Shown: positions 12,915-34,778, numbered from the stretch's first letter. The stretch is DNA of 64,000 nucleotides from Solea solea (GCF_958295425.1 NC_081146.1:22267458-22331457), one strand, 5' to 3'. Program-made: numbers and translations. The notes: generated from the sequence alone by a model not told the origin.

Positions 12915-13150
12915 CGGGCAGCCCATGGCCAAGAGGAAAGGGATTGAGCTCGTAACATGAAGGTCACTGGTTCAATCCCGGGATGGGCCTAGCTAGGGCT
13001 GGGCAGCCACTGAGCAAGGCACTCAGCCCCCCATTGCTCCCTTGGGTTTAAATAAATGCTGTTCACTACTGTTGTGTAATATGGATGGGTTAAATGCAGA
13101 GGACAAATTCACTATCATTAACTATTATTCACACTGTGTGCAAAAATGAC
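12915..13150 (+). repeat. tRNA-derived SINE, plus-strand copy
   Basis: The head resembles a tRNA gene: GGGCAGCCCATGGCCAAGAG (A-box region) and, further on, GGTTCAATCCC (B-box). The body has GCCACTGAGCAAGGCACTCA and CCATTGCTCCC, which recur in the copies at 61978 and, inverted, at 30345. RNA polymerase III promoter function is inferred from the boxes. Confidence 0.75.
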
Positions 13151-13689
13151 TAATTACTACTCGTGTCATCTTACATGGACCGTTCTGTTTGGCGATAAAG
13201 AAAAAAAAAATTTAGGAGCTGAAACTAGGTGACACCTGGGACAAACACATGATGGTGACATCACAAATATGGCAATTTGCATATTATGTCATTCGGTGAC
13301 ATTTAGCTTTACTTTTCTCTGAGCTATTTTTTGTCTTGCTTATGTTTAACCTAAGCATACTCTATCTTTAATTAGGTTAGCATTGTTTTGTTCCTTCGGC
13401 CTCCATCTTTGTCACAGTGCAAGTGGTCTTGCATTCTTGGCCGTGTTGCACAACTTTTGGTGTCTAGGTTTTCTCACTGTTGTTTTTGCATCACTTACCA
13501 AGAAAATTGTGAGCAGGAAGTGTTGGTTTGTGACCTTACTGTGTGTTCCTGTGCTTCCTGGAATGACTCGCCTCTGCTCTAAATATTGTTGCATCACTGT
13601 GCGTCAACAGAGCACTAATAGAGAGATGAAACAGTCAGCACGGAAGAGAAGATGTCTCTTACTGAGACTTATTGAGCAGTTATCAGAAG

Positions 13690-14215
13690 TAAGTCAGGAA
13701 GGAGGGAGGATGAGAGTGACGAATGAAGGGACGTATGATTGATGGATGAATAAAAAGAAGCAGATTCAGACGTAGAGAGGGTTTTGAGAAAGCAGGAAGG
13801 ATGATGAAGAAAAAGGGGGAGGAGAACACGGCTGGTAGGGTGGGTTGGGTTGCTAGGGGAGAGTATGTCAGATTGCTGCTGAGAGCCAGGCCTGTTATTG
13901 GAAGCTACTTGCTTAGCAGGAGCGAGGCGGAAGAGGAGAGAGAGAAGTAGCTAATGAGTATTGTAGGGTGGTTGCTGAGACAGCACTGGGTTTATTTATA
14001 GAGTGCTGGCCAGCCAGCCCTTAGATACCAACAGCGAATCAGCTGACAGTGAAAGAGGGGGCCCCAACCAATGGCAGCACAAGGAGGGGGATGCCAGATT
14101 GAGGAAGTGCTGTGAGTGCCTCTCAGTCTCTTAAAGAGACGGTGCAGATTTCCCAGTACTAGGCAGATATTCTCCCTCTCCAGCAGCGTCATGTCTGTAA
14201 GCAGGCCAGGGCCCG
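13690..14215 (+). promoter_or_regulatory. GC-richer patch with CCAAT and TATA-like motifs in the long intron
   Basis: A purine- and GC-rich patch containing AACCAATGGCAG near 14066 and TTTATTTATAG near 13990, ending in a donor-like CATGTCTGTAAGC near 14196. It could be an internal promoter with an untranslated exon for dyrk1b. No repeat termini are seen. This is a weak call from composition and motifs alone. Confidence 0.2.
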
Positions 14216-17084
14216 GAGCACCATAACAGTTACAGTGACATTGATTGGATTACTTTCTCTACCTCATCGCACAACAAAACAAAGTGCAAACCTGTAGTTG
14301 AACAAAAGGTTTGCAGCTCTTCTCAAACAGAGCCTTATTTAGCCGTGGAGCACTATTAATAATGTCATTTGGAAAAAAGTAAGTGTCTACATGATCCACA
14401 GAAGATAATAGTGGTGAGGAACCTGTAATTACAAAGAGTTATTCTTACATCTTCACTCGGTGTCTGCCCTGAATTAAGTTTTAGTGGCATAAAAATAGAC
14501 CCAGGTTTGCACCTGTGAAACCTCTTTTACTTTGATGGCTACAGACAACAGCAGTAGCATTCACAACGGAAGGGGCTCTGCATTACAAGGTGTTTTCCTT
14601 CCATATGTGAATCTACGCTTGTCCACCTCATGGCCCACTAAAGCCTTTTGTTGCTCCTCCAGCCTGAATGTTGTTGGCCTACTTGGTATCAGAGCCAATC
14701 TACACCAGATTAGTCTGGGACAGAGATCTCGTCATTGGTCAATTTCTGCAGCGGTCCACACAGAACCAATGTTGGAGTTCACCTACTGTCCAGTCCAGTA
14801 GGTGGTGTGCTCTTGTTTTGGTCGAAAGAGACAATGGAGAAGACATAATCATTGAGGTTATACAAGATACCCACTCATGTACAACTCAGCACTTAAGTAG
14901 TACAAATATGTACAAATGAGGGCAAACTCCTGCCAAGAACTATGTGGACCCTTATTTTAGTTTGTCTGTGAACGATGGCCATGTACGCACATGTGGAAAT
15001 GTGAAGCGGCCCTTCATGGGCAAAAAACACGAAAAGTATGGCCTTAAACCGACTCCCTAACTCTCTCAATGTTTGTGGTCATGTAAGTGAGCAGTGAGCA
15101 AACTGGTGTTGGTCAGTAGCTGTCAGTGCTTCAGCAGCTTGTATCTACATCTTTGGGGAACAGACTCTTAAGTGATACTGTAAACTGTATTTCTAGCTGC
15201 TTCTTCATAATGAAATGACATGTCTCTTAAACTGGCTGGTGACATGTGGTACACATGTTATATTAGTTGGTTAAACTGTTTTTTACAACATGCCTTGACC
15301 TAACTCCACCATTGTCTGAATTTTGCCTGACATTTCTCTCTTTTGACATAGCTTAACTTAATTACTGTGCCTCCCATGTAGAGGAAAACTCATCTTGACT
15401 CAAACTGGAGCAATGTAATTAAGTGAGAGTGATACAGATGTCAACAATTAAATCATTTGCATTTGAGGTTCTCGGCCACATGGATTTCTGTATAAATGAA
15501 AGAGCAGCAGAGTGATTAATGTTGTGATCTGGACTCTGGTCTGATGATGATGATGATGATGAGGAGAAATCTGCAGCTCCTTTACAAATCACACAAGGCA
15601 CAAGGAGCTCAGCATTAGTTGGGAAAAACTGAGCTTGTTTGGAAGTGTTGCATCAAATACAAATGAGTTATCCCAAGTGAATGTTATTATGAAAAAGTGC
15701 CACAGTGGCAAAGAAAGTATGGGAAAGGGGAACCCCTTGGAGTTTTTTTTACATTAACTGCTCATAACATGTGATCTGGTCTTCAAATGACAAGTGACAA
15801 ATGCTGTAGCCAACAGAAACTGTTTTAATCTTGTGTGTCTTAATCATACAATAAACACCTTGATCTGGATTTAGTCACCTCTTCCATGGACGTTCACTCC
15901 CTTCCTACAGAGCGTCTTTAACTTGGCATATTTTTAAGCACATCTGGTGTGGACATCTCTCTGAGCTCATTCCACATCTTCTCTGGTGGCTTAAATTCTG
16001 TGCTGTGACAACAGGTGGATGTTCTTAGTTTAATTATCACCCTTTAGTTTGTTTATGTTGACATAGAGGCTCACTGTCCTGGTGCATCACCAACCTCCAT
16101 GAAATCTTCATCTTAATTTCCCCCTGCATGATACTGAGTTCTCCAGCAAAGCCCAATATCATAATGCTCTCAGTGTCATACTACTAACACCATACATAAG
16201 GCTGTCTTTTCCTCCCAAACAATTCTACCCTCAGACCTTTTAAAAGATTAATCGTGGCTGTTTTTTTGCCAAAAATTGTTAATTTGTATCCAAGACTAAA
16301 TGTTTGGAACAATTTGTTTGGCAAACAAATTTGGCACTCATTTTATGTAGTTGATTTCAAAATTGTTAAGTAGTTAATGCAATTTTTTTATATATATATC
16401 TCATTCTTAAAAACATTAGAACCAAGGCTTTTATTATTAGCAGCAGTAGGACTGTTTTAATAGAAATCACGCCATGTGGAAAACAGCCTACATCTTACCT
16501 TATTAATAATAAAAATATTAATCTCCAAACCCTCAAGTTGAAACAAAAGTTCATGGAGAATTATCTTGTGGGATGTCAACACACTCATATAAAGTTGTAT
16601 CAGTCAAGTTTGAGACACACAAAGAGAGGCAGCATGGAAACGCTGGGACGACATTACTACAGCATTACACAACAAGCAGGAATGTGTTGATCTTCTTGTT
16701 GACTTGTTGAAAGATTCCAGTACTGTTGATTGTCACATTTGATAAATTGTGGATTTTATAAAAAGGTAGTTTGTAAAGTATTTTATTATTTACTATCTAA
16801 GTCATGTTATGGTGTCCGGTTAGCTGGACTCCATAACTCAAACCAGCAGTTCTTCAGCCTAACATCTGTCTTTGTGAGGTTTGGTTCAATAGATAAAAAA
16901 AAAACCACTTGCTCTAAGACACACCTGTAATCCAGCTTTACTCACTGCACTTCGCTTTGATCAGTGTCATTAGTGGCGGGGCCTCACACACTGTGTCTAG
17001 CCCTCAATGGGAGTGCATGAATGATGGATTCAAGACGAGGACAGATGAGATCTGATCACGCATACAAATGCACATATATGGCAT

Positions 17085-17370
17085 TAGGACTGCAACTAAG
17101 ACTATGTTTGTAATCAATTTATTTATCAATAATTTTCTTTATTCATCAATTAGTTGTGTGGTCCATAGAATGTCAGAAAGTAGTGAAAAATGTTGATTGG
17201 AGTTTTCCAAACCTCGAAATAACAATATGCGCCTGTTCTCTAAGTCTTATTTATCTGGTTTATTTGTTATATGGAGTAAGAAACCAAATAAAAAAACACT
17301 CAAACTCATTGATCAAAATAGCTAATGATTCATTTAGTAATTGATTAATAATTATTTGTTGCAGCCGTAA
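17085..17370 (+). repeat. GGGCTGCAAC-family MITE, full-length copy
   Basis: Starts AGGACTGCAACTAAGACTAT and ends ATTTGTTGCAGCCGTAAA, so both terminal repeats remain. The interior has GTGTGGTCCATAGAATGTCA and TTTTCCAAACCTCGAAATAA. This is one of the best preserved copies in the window. Confidence 0.75.
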
Positions 17371-18029
17371 ACAGTATGTACATTCTTTTCTTTCTTTTGC
17401 CACATTAGACTGTATATTGTGCGCCAGTCCAATTCATAAAATGTCCAATGCGGAAGTCTGTGAACCATTTAGACATGAATGGTGACTGTGAGTGATATCC
17501 TCACTCTTCCACAGAGCTGAAAGAACAACTGGTTATTCTATACTCAAAGTGCTGGCTGGCTGAATAATTGTAAACTGATGTGGATTGATCCCCGGTGCCT
17601 ACAGAAAGATGCGGTCTGTGTGTGCTCTCTATGGTTTTGGATGTACTGGATGAGATTGGGCAGATTTATAAACTCTGTAGTCATGCTGTGGCTTTTTGGA
17701 GTGTGTCCAAGCATGGTTTGCTCAGCCCGTTGTTGGCCCATGGTAGCAGCTGATGAAGCTTGCTGAACTGGCATAAGAAGCGGCAGTGATAGAGAGCTCT
17801 CTGATTGGCTGTTGTCAATAATCCATTGAGTTCAAAATATTCTTTTTCGCTTCAGTTCAGGAAGACCGAAGTAAAGCAGAACTGTTTTAGTGCCAGTTGC
17901 AATTTAACTATCAAACAATCAAGTTTAAATGTATATATTAATAAACTGTGTATTGTGGTACAAAACTGCTTAGTCCGATTCATAGTCCACAGAAGCTACA
18001 CTGCAAACAGGACTGAACTCTGCAGTAAG

Positions 18030-18315
18030 AAGTAGGGCAGAACGATTTTGAATAAATATCTAATTGCAATTATTTTGACAGGAATTGCGATATGATTATA
18101 TCCAGGAATTGTCATTTTTACATCATTATTCTCATTTTCATTCGAAAGACATTTAAAATGATGACTGTGTGATATTTGTGCAGATCTGTGAGAAACAAAG
18201 ATGTTCTCTGCCGTCTGTAGAATAAGATGTACATGGATTAAGACAATAATTTAATCTAAAATAATATTTTGACACACATTTTGGCTTTAACAATTTCGAT
18301 TGTCGGGCCTGGTAA
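18030..18315. repeat. Second MITE-like family
   Basis: Starts TAGGGCAGAACGATTTTGAA and ends TTTCGATTGTCGGGCCTGG, with repeated GCGATATGAT and AATTGC words. The ends are only weakly complementary. It resembles the fish repeats that start 'GGGCTGCAACGATTT' and describe an AATTGCGAT core. Confidence 0.45.
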
Positions 18316-19018
18316 TAAGTAGGTTTTTTAATATTGTTAAATTGGAGAGGGCCACACTGTTAACTTCTAAAGACTTCACCTTATAATCCAGTGCAAACTA
18401 TTTAACTAATCTGCAATCAGCAGCATTGACTTTAATTAATTATTTTTTGGTTTCAAATAGCCGTCGATTATATTTTTGGGCGGAACCTGGTGTTAGTCTT
18501 TAGTGGAGAAGAATAGTATTCTCTTTTTACCACATCATAATACAGTGCTAATGGTGCTTTTCTTGTGTGAGCTGCTCTTCACTCGGTGAGGAAGTGGCCT
18601 AAAAGAGAAGTGCTCTGAGCTGCAAGACTTTGTACAGTTTCCCTCTGCAAGTGATGGTGTGAGAATTGATAGTTGTATTAACCCGTACAAACCTGGACTG
18701 TGCTCGACTGTGGTCAGTAAATCCTCCACTTCACTTAATGATGATTCCCAGCTATATCTATAATCTGGAAGTCAACACAAATGTGACAAAATTCCATTTT
18801 GGGAATTAACTGATATCAGTGTAAATATAGTAGGGGTTCTAAGCTAAACTCTTTAATATTGTACAAAAATTGCAAATTTAAGAGAAATGATGGTTTAAAA
18901 AAAATAACTCCTTACCAGCAGATGGGGGTACTGTAGTAACACTGGATAGCAAACTATCCAGTGGCAGGTGACATATATTCAGCAGACATTTGGTTGGATT
19001 TGTGATAGCATGGCCACT

Positions 19019-19235
19019 TTATCTTGGTAAATGTCTGTATTTATGTAGTGCTTTTCTAGACTTGATGACCACACTAAGCTGCTTTACACAACACAGGTTT
19101 ACCATTCACTCTCACATCTATGTGCGGCACTCTTTGGTCACACATCTATCATACCGTTCACAGGCTGCCAGCAACAGCCATCAGGAGCAACTGGGGCTTA
19201 TTTGTCTTGCACGTCATCCTTCAACCTTCTGATCG
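19019..19235 (+). repeat. Dispersed fish repeat (TATTTATGTAGTGCTTTTCTAG type)
   Basis: Contains GTATTTATGTAGTGCTTTTC, TGATGACCACACTAAGCTGC and TTTACCATTCACTCTCACAT, then CCATCAGGAGCAACTGGGGC, the ordered landmarks of a very common short interspersed fish repeat. A decayed second copy lies at 30184-30300. Confidence 0.6.
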
Positions 19236-19410
19236 TGTCCTTGTATTATTTGTAGTACAGATGGCGTAGAATATATGGAAAGCAATAATCAATAACTGGT
19301 CTGACGTGAGATTTCTGATCAGGTGTGATACAAAAGCAGAACAACAGAAGCCGTGCTGCACTAAAGATGTAGGCAGATAATGGATTAAAATGTTGGAGAT
19401 TTCCTATCTG

Positions 19411-19422
19411 ATCATCTCTTTC

Positions 19423-19458
<36 letters not shown>

Positions 19459-19470
19459 ACTCTCTATGTT
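19411..19470. repeat. (CT)n tract before a dyrk1b acceptor
   Basis: A CT-rich microsatellite that also acts as the polypyrimidine tract of the acceptor TCTCAG at 19475. Confidence 0.8.
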
Positions 19471-19504
19471 CTCAGGTGTAAGCAGCTCAGGATGTCCGCC
19501 CACC

Positions 19505-19540
19505 TCCTCCTCCTCCTCCTCCTCCTCCTCCTCCTCCTCC
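19505..19540 (+). repeat. (TCC)12 triplet repeat coding for poly-Ser if translated
   Basis: Twelve TCC codons in the dyrk1b frame, lying 5' of the called ATG. If an upstream exon supplies the start, this becomes a 12-residue serine tract likely to vary in length between individuals; otherwise it is 5' UTR. Confidence 0.85.
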
Positions 19541-19573
19541 ACTGCCCAGGGCTTCTCCCTCGCTGAGCCAGCC

Positions 19574-28246
<8,673 letters not shown>

Positions 28247-29530
28247 TAAAACCTGAACCATGCCCTAAAGCCATACAATTTTAACTACAACTACTACAAC
28301 TACACACAAACAGCCAGAGTTCAGAGACAAAGAGTTGAACTTTGTGCTGAAAGAGACAGTTTCTACTGCATGAGAGGAGGAGGAGGAAGGAGGAGGATGC
28401 TGGGAAAACTCTCCTTTTATCCGGTTTTAGTTTGTTGTCTTTTTTTGCAACTGTAATTGGAAAAGGAATGATTGTGACAAGTTTGTTTTTATTAATATTA
28501 TTATTATTGTTGTTTAATATTTGATTTTTTTCTTTCTCGGGTTTGAGGAGTTGTGTGTTCTACTTGGTTGTTGTTTAAGCCTGGAGAGGAGGAGGAGGAC
28601 GACGAAGAGGAAAGAGAGGAGCCATGCTTTTCCACTGTCAGTGGACAGAGAGCACATGTTCACACTGGTTAGTTTTTGTTTTTTTTTGTTCTTTTTTAGC
28701 ATTTTTCATAATTTTGCAGCCTTTAGAGGTGAGCAGTCTTAACACACACAAACACACACGCACATACATACATATATATATTATATGTATACATATATAT
28801 GTATGTATTACCGCTGCATCAAGAAGACAGAAGCTGGTTTCAAAGGGAGAAAACACCAACATATTGTATGTTTGATTCAGGACTCATGGATTCTCTCTCC
28901 TGTCTGTGTTCAGCTCACTTTTTCTTTGACTTCGTGTCCTCCCTCTGTTGCTCCCCGCCTGCCTGCTCGTTGTTGCAGAATACGGAGAGAGAGAGGGGGA
29001 GGGAGGGAGGTGGAGGGAGGAGAAGGTGACAGGACACTGATGCTGTGCTGGTGCTCATAGGGATCTCCTTCTCCTCCTCATCCTCCTCTTTTCCCCGCTC
29101 TATTCTACATCTCCTCCTCCTCCTGTTGTGTTTCTCCTCCAGACAGCTCCTCCTCTCTGTGCTGCTAATCACCATGACAACTGGTCCGGATTGCTGCTAA
29201 AGATCCAACACAGATCAATTAAAGAAATAAAAAGAAATAGAAACAGAAATAAAAAAAAAAAACTTTTTAACCCTTCTGCTTAAGAGAAAAGGATAAAGTA
29301 AGAACCACTGCATCTCAATGTATTTATTACTATTTAACAAGAAAAAACAAACTGAAAGTAACCCTTTTTTCTGCTCTTCTTTGTTTGGTTGCCTTCTTTC
29401 TGCAGGTGAGCTCTGATTGGCTATTGTAACAGTGACAGTAACTGGTGACATGGGAATGCCACCGGTTGTGGGGGCTGGGTGGAGGGGAGGGGTTGGGGCA
29501 AAATAAAGTTGGATATATAATAAGAATAAA
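28247..29530 (+). other. dyrk1b 3' untranslated region
   Basis: No coding frame continues after the TGA at 28244-28246. The stretch is rich in T runs and GGA/CCT runs. Candidate polyadenylation signals AATAAA are at 29502-29507 and 29525-29530, which would give a 3' UTR of about 1.3 kb. The extent is inferred. Confidence 0.5.
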
Positions 29531-29776
29531 GAGTATACTTTTGCACACCAAAGTCAAACAAACATCAGATCTCCACTTTTCTTCCTGCTACTGTGATCCA
29601 GCTCATGACCTCGTGCGTGTGGTCCAGGTAAAGCTGTGACGCTCCGCCTCACTTCCACCCATTTGGTGTTAATACTTAGTCATTTTGTTCCTTTGGAAGT
29701 AGTTGGATTTAGTTAAAACACACAGTGAACATGGAACGCTGGAGTTTTACCGGGTAGGCCTGCTATATATACTCAT

Positions 29777-30172
29777 CAGGGTTCCCAAGGGTCCTTGAAA
29801 TCCTTTGTGAAAATTGATGTGGGTCATTGAAAGTGCTTGAATTTTGTGCAAGAAAGTGGTTAAGTTAGGTGGCCAATGTACACTGTCTCAGCTGTTGGCG
29901 TGAGATTCCAAAAGAGAAGCAAGAGAGAGCAAATTATGTGATGCCTGAGAAATGCAAATTCCAAGATCTCTGGCTTCACTACAGAAAAGGACAAAGACTG
30001 ACTTGAACCAAGATCCCAAGGACAACCTCTTGGCCAGATGCGGAGCTCGCTGCAAATCAATAAAAGTTGCCCTCCTATCTTAAGCTGTGTCTGCACATTT
30101 GGTCCTTGAATTTGAGGGAATTGGTCCTGGAAAGTCCTTGAATTTGATATCAGCCAAGGTGTGGGAACCCTG
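29777..30172. repeat. MITE with CAGGGTTCCCA termini
   Basis: Starts CAGGGTTCCCAAGGGTCCTT and ends AAGGTGTGGGAACCCTG. The ends are inverted repeats, and TCCTTGAA words recur inside. This is a common fish hAT-like non-autonomous element. Flanks give only a partial target duplication (ACTCAT / ACTCGT). Confidence 0.75.
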
Positions 30173-30183
30173 ACTCGTGCTGC

Positions 30184-30300
30184 AAATGGTAAATTGTCTG
30201 TATTGATGGCCACTCAACGTGCTTTACACTTTTGTCATTTATTCACTCATTCACCCACACTGTCATGCATCAAGCTCAAGGTTTAGTGTCTCAGGAACCA
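30184..30300 (+). repeat. Decayed copy of the 19019-type fish repeat
   Basis: Contains AAATGGTAAATTGTCTGTAT, TGATGGCCACTCAACGTGCT and TTTACACTT, then TTCACTCATTCACCCACACT. It is shorter than the copy at 19019. Confidence 0.5.
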
Positions 30301-30344
30301 AAATCTTCAAACCCAACCCCCACCTTTTCCTGGTATAATCAATT

Positions 30345-30530
30345 AGATAAACACACAAATGACCTCTGCATTTAACCCATCCCTTTTACACACTAGTAGG
30401 GAGGCAATGGGGGATTGGGTGCCTTGCCCAGTGGCACCCCAGCTCTTGACTTCTTTCAGGATTTGAACCAGCAACCTTCCAGTTACGAGCATAATTCCTT
30501 TCCTCTTGGCCATGGGCTGCTGGTGAAGAA
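30345..30530 (-). repeat. tRNA-derived SINE, inverted copy
   Basis: Reads in reverse the same landmarks as the copy at 12915: CTCTGCATTTAACCCATCCC, GGGTGCCTTGCCCAGTGGC, GGATTTGAACCAGCAACCTT (inverted B-box) and CTCTTGGCCATGGGCTGC (inverted A-box end). Confidence 0.75.
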
Positions 30531-31425
30531 TACTATACTGTGTTCAGTGGTCTGACAATGCGACTCAGGTTTTATCATGTGGCAACAGCTGGTGACGTTA
30601 TCCATTAGAGTATGAACGTCATGTTGAGTTTTTTGCAAACATCACCATCATCAAACTGGTGTCCACTCATACTGTGCTTTTTTTTTAATCTAAATGGGAA
30701 CATAATTTATAGGACTGACATGATTATTTGGTGAAGAAGACCTCAAACTTAAGATGGAGACAAATAACACATCAGGGAAATGTTTGCTGAGGTTTTTATA
30801 GAGTTAAAATTATGCACATTTTCCCATGAACCCCATTTCAGGAGTCGCCTCCTGGTGGCTATTAAATATATTAATATATCACTATATAATCTGTTTAAAC
30901 CAGAAGACTGTCTTTTAATATACAGTCTAGACATGTATGGTCCACTGGGTGATTTTCTAACAATATATTTATTAGGTCCCTACAAAATTGATATTCACAA
31001 AATATAAAAATAACAAAAAAAGAAAAATATCTAACAGTAAAAAGTAACAGAAATACAAAGAGCATATACATCAAATAAAACATACATTGTTCTCTCATGT
31101 TCTTATAATACTGACTATTATAGATACATAGAGTCAGTTTCATTATGTGGAAATAACTAGGTAAATAAGAGCTATTTAAAAAAAAATAAATAAATCGTTC
31201 AGAAGCCAGCAGCCTAATTCTAATGCATGGAAAACCCATTGATAGCACCTCTAATTACATTCTATACGTTCTTCCATAGCACTGATAATAATAATATAAT
31301 ATAATAATAATAATAACAACAATAATAATAATCTAATTCTACCTTGACATTAATACACTTTATCTATACTTATTTACAGATTTTACTGAAGTTATAATGT
31401 AAATATTTGTCAACATTCATCTGTG

Positions 31426-31480
<55 letters not shown>

Positions 31481-31559
31481 AATATATATATATAAAAATA
31501 AAAAATTTAAACAGTGAATAACTATGGCCGGGTGTAAATATCCTCCACACCAGCTGGGG
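30531..31559. other. AT-rich intergenic DNA with a (TA)n microsatellite
   Basis: No gene seen. Simple AT and TAA repeats occupy 31286-31330, and an uninterrupted (TA)n run 31431-31472. The 117-codon minus-strand frame at 30895-31248 is AT-driven and not supported. Confidence 0.6.
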
Positions 31560-31752
31560 GCAGTAATGGGTCTTTACATTGTTTGCCAAACGCCACACAG
31601 AACTCGCAGAAGACGAACGATTGTGGACGTTAATTGTGAAGTGGACCGTCAGTGGGGAAGTTTTATTTTTTAAACCTAAAGCCGGCGGGGACACGCAGCG
31701 GAAACGTGGCGCACGGAGCTTCTGTTCGTGGGTTTTTACGTCACACATCACG
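31560..31752 (+). promoter_or_regulatory. ppox: Probable ppox promoter end and untranslated first exon
   Basis: CpG-rich sequence (AAAGCCGGCGGGGACACGCA, GAAACGTGGCGCACGG) ends at a strong donor ACG|GTAAGA after 31752. The ppox start codon lies just inside an exon whose acceptor (CCCCACTCAG, 33703) leaves only three bases of leader, so an upstream untranslated exon is required. This is the best candidate; its 5' end is not defined. Confidence 0.55.
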
Positions 31753-33703
31753 GTAAGAGCTACGTTGACTGACAGGCGCGAATGTGTCCATGTCCTGTGT
31801 GTTTAACTCCATTCACGCTGAGCTACGCTAAGTTCACAGTGACAGTGCTGAAATAATATAATGAAGGGGGGCAGCGACAACCTGCCGAGCAAAGTGCTCG
31901 TGGCCGGGGACCAGCTTGTCTTACGTGCTGCACGTTCACTGACATCAGATGCGGTTCAAGGAAGTTTGTGGGTCTCAGGCAAAACGGTCCAGGGGGGCTC
32001 AATGTGGTGTCTCTGGTGTATTCGAAATTTCCGAGTTCAGGGGGCGTTCCTTGGATTTTTAATTTGGAAGGTCAGAGCCACCTCACACTGCAACAGAGGC
32101 AAATGCTGCCATTCCTGATTTAAAAAAAACAAACAACTTGTCTTGCTAACAAATGCTAGCCAGAACTACTTTTTCCTCCATGTTTGTTTGTTTTTATCAG
32201 ACTTTTCAACTGGAAGTTTGTTTGTTTTTATCAGACTTTTCAACTGGAAAGTGTTTAACTTGCAGGAAACGCCACTCCCCATTCCCAATTCCAAACTCTG
32301 GTATAAATGGAATACACCAAAAACCCACAAGGGGAGACTGAAATATTTCAGACTGTGTCTGAAATATTCTCAAAATGTATTAATGTATTGAGGGAGCTGG
32401 CAGAAAAAAAGTTATGAAAAAGTCATTTGTGTTCTTGCATATGCAAACGGCCGTGGAAATTGCCTGAGATGTTTTTAACAAAGGCACATGTAGGATTGTG
32501 CCTCTGTCGTGTCTGTTACTTAGCAGCCAAAACCAGGGAGATGCTGAGATTACCTATTAATTAATGAAGGAATTAATGCAATTAATTATTTTTTTTACAT
32601 CTATTCCTAATTTGCATCTCCAGTCCCTAGTTGGAATCTTAATTGGTAAAAAATACATTATTAAAAACTGCAAATGCATGACACTGCAGCACAATATAAT
32701 ACATATATCACAGCACACTCCACCATTTTACAATTATGTCGATTAAAATAGTTTTAGCTAAAAAATGGGTACATCTCTGATTCGATTCAAGCTAACATTT
32801 AACATGGTAAGGTATTATATATTGTATATGATATATTTTATTATTTACATTTTTTTAATTAATTGGATTTCATTTCATATTGAATTCCATGTTTGCCTGC
32901 CTCTTACAGAAAAGGCTAATTGTCTAAATTAACTATCGCATGTTTTAGTGAGCTGGCATTGTAGATTTATATTCATGGTCTGGTGATGGCAAGAGTGACA
33001 CTTTTACAAGAAAAAATATGGACTTTTTAAAAACATGAATTGTGTTGATTGGTCATATGGACGGATAGCTGATAATCTAACTGTCTCTCATATCAACATC
33101 AACAGGCTCTTGAACACAGACACACCCTGTCTGTCCACAGCTACTTTACCCTCAGGGTAGGAATCATCAAATACCTCAGAGGGTTAAGACTAAATTATAA
33201 AATTATTATTGATACATTTCAAAGCAGCATACAAAAGCTGTGTATTAATAATATAGTGAAGTGACTTAAGTTGTTTTATTAATATAAAGGAAACCAGGAA
33301 AAGACTTCAGACTATCAGTAGTGCCGTGCAGCCATTATGTGTATTCTTTATATTGTGCGTATTTAGCATTGGCATATTTAGAAACTATGTAGCCTTCAGT
33401 TAACATCAAAATGGTCTAAAATGGCCGCCTTTGTAGAGCTCACTCAGTTCCTGTACATAATGGTAATTCATCCAATCATTGTATACTTATAAATAATAAA
33501 TGATCATATTATTTTACACATTATACTACTATTATGTTATTTTATATACAAGTGATAGGTCAAGAGGGACCTCTGCCCCCCTAAAGCAAGAAGTGTAAAG
33601 AAGGAGAATTCTTTTATCTTCAGTTATACTCAAATGAGGCAAACTATGATTTGTAAATTTTGATTAAGTGATTGATTAAATGTTATGTTTTTTCCCCACT
33701 CAG
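31753..33703 (+). other. Probable first intron of ppox
   Basis: AT-rich DNA with no coding frame I accept. The 85-codon frame at 31861 begins in CpG-rich sequence next to the candidate promoter but matches nothing I know. A 34-bp tandem duplication is at 32183-32250. Confidence 0.45.
32183..32250. repeat. Two perfect tandem copies of a 34-bp unit
   Basis: The unit starts TTTGTTTGTTTTTATCAGAC and ends CAACTGGAAG; copies occupy 32183-32216 and 32217-32250 with no visible difference. It looks like a recent local duplication. Confidence 0.85.
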
Positions 33704-33706
33704 CCA

Positions 33707-33906
33707 ATGAGAACTGTTGCAGTCCTTGGAGGGGGGATTGGGGGTTTGGCCACAGCTTACTATCTGTGCAAAAGCCCCCAGATTACGAAGGTAAAACACA
33801 CACAAATCCTGAATTTACTTTTTTCCCTGTTCCCAGCCAATATTTTCTATATATATGTATACACACATATATATATGTATATATATGTGTATATGTATAT
33901 ATATAT

Positions 33907-33972
<66 letters not shown>

Positions 33973-34742
33973 GTATATATACACACACACACACACACGA
34001 GTATGTAATGAGGATACACTCAGTATTTGCTTTGCAGGCAAAATTCTTGTTTTAATTGTGGAAAGAAAAATGAAAAAAAAACCTCAAAGAAGAAACATAA
34101 CAAGGCTTAACGAGCTCTGTGGCTCCACCTGTGCATACTTGATTGCAGTGAATAGTGTTTAGTTTTGTCTAATTAAGAGTTTCAGTTAATTCTTCAGTTT
34201 GTGTGTATCCATGGCCACAAGTACAAGTAAGTTTTTTGTTGTCAACATGTTTTGTTGCTGTTGGCGAAGTTTTAAGGCAATTAAGAGTTGACGTTGTAGA
34301 AAATATAATTTACTTCTCATTTAACACTGTTTGTCTCCTATAAAAATGTGGTTTAGTCTCACTTGAGGTAAATGTTAAGTAGCATATCTTGTGTTTTCCT
34401 CTCATTTTTATCTAGTATTACAAAATAAATCTTTGTGCATTTTTTGAATCTACAGTTCAGTTCATAATATTCCTGTCTCCTGTGTCCTGACTAGATTTTC
34501 TAACCCTGATCACTTCATCACAGATTTTATTTACACTTTTTAATTCTTCTGAGAGCTCCACAAGTTTGTTGTTTTTCTACCTCCAGGTCATTGTTTTGGA
34601 GTCCAGCAGCCGTCTCGGAGGTTGGCTCTGGTCCACCAGGAGGTCAGACGGTGCCGTGTTTGAACATGGACCCAGAGGAATCCGACCTGCTGGGGCAGTG
34701 GGACGCAACACACTCAATATGGTGAGTTTTACAATGGAAACA

Positions 34743-34778
<36 letters not shown>

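Larger units (their letters stand above)
6623..19475. other. Long non-coding stretch, probable first intron of dyrk1b
   Basis: About 12.9 kb with no recognisable protein-coding exon. It holds microsatellites, MITEs and a SINE, listed separately. Open frames of 60-136 codons in it are repeat translations or chance frames. GC content rises only around 13.7-14.2 kb. Confidence 0.5.

Noticed and set aside
13383..13742. 119-codon plus-strand frame in the long intron
   Set aside because: No similarity, no splice context, competing frames on both strands.
30895..31248. 117-codon minus-strand frame, hydrophobic
   Set aside because: AT-rich DNA gives Phe/Leu/Tyr-rich frames; no domain or splice support.
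31861..32118. 85-codon frame next to the ppox promoter
   Set aside because: Starts in CpG-rich sequence and loses coding character after about 30 codons; does not join ppox.
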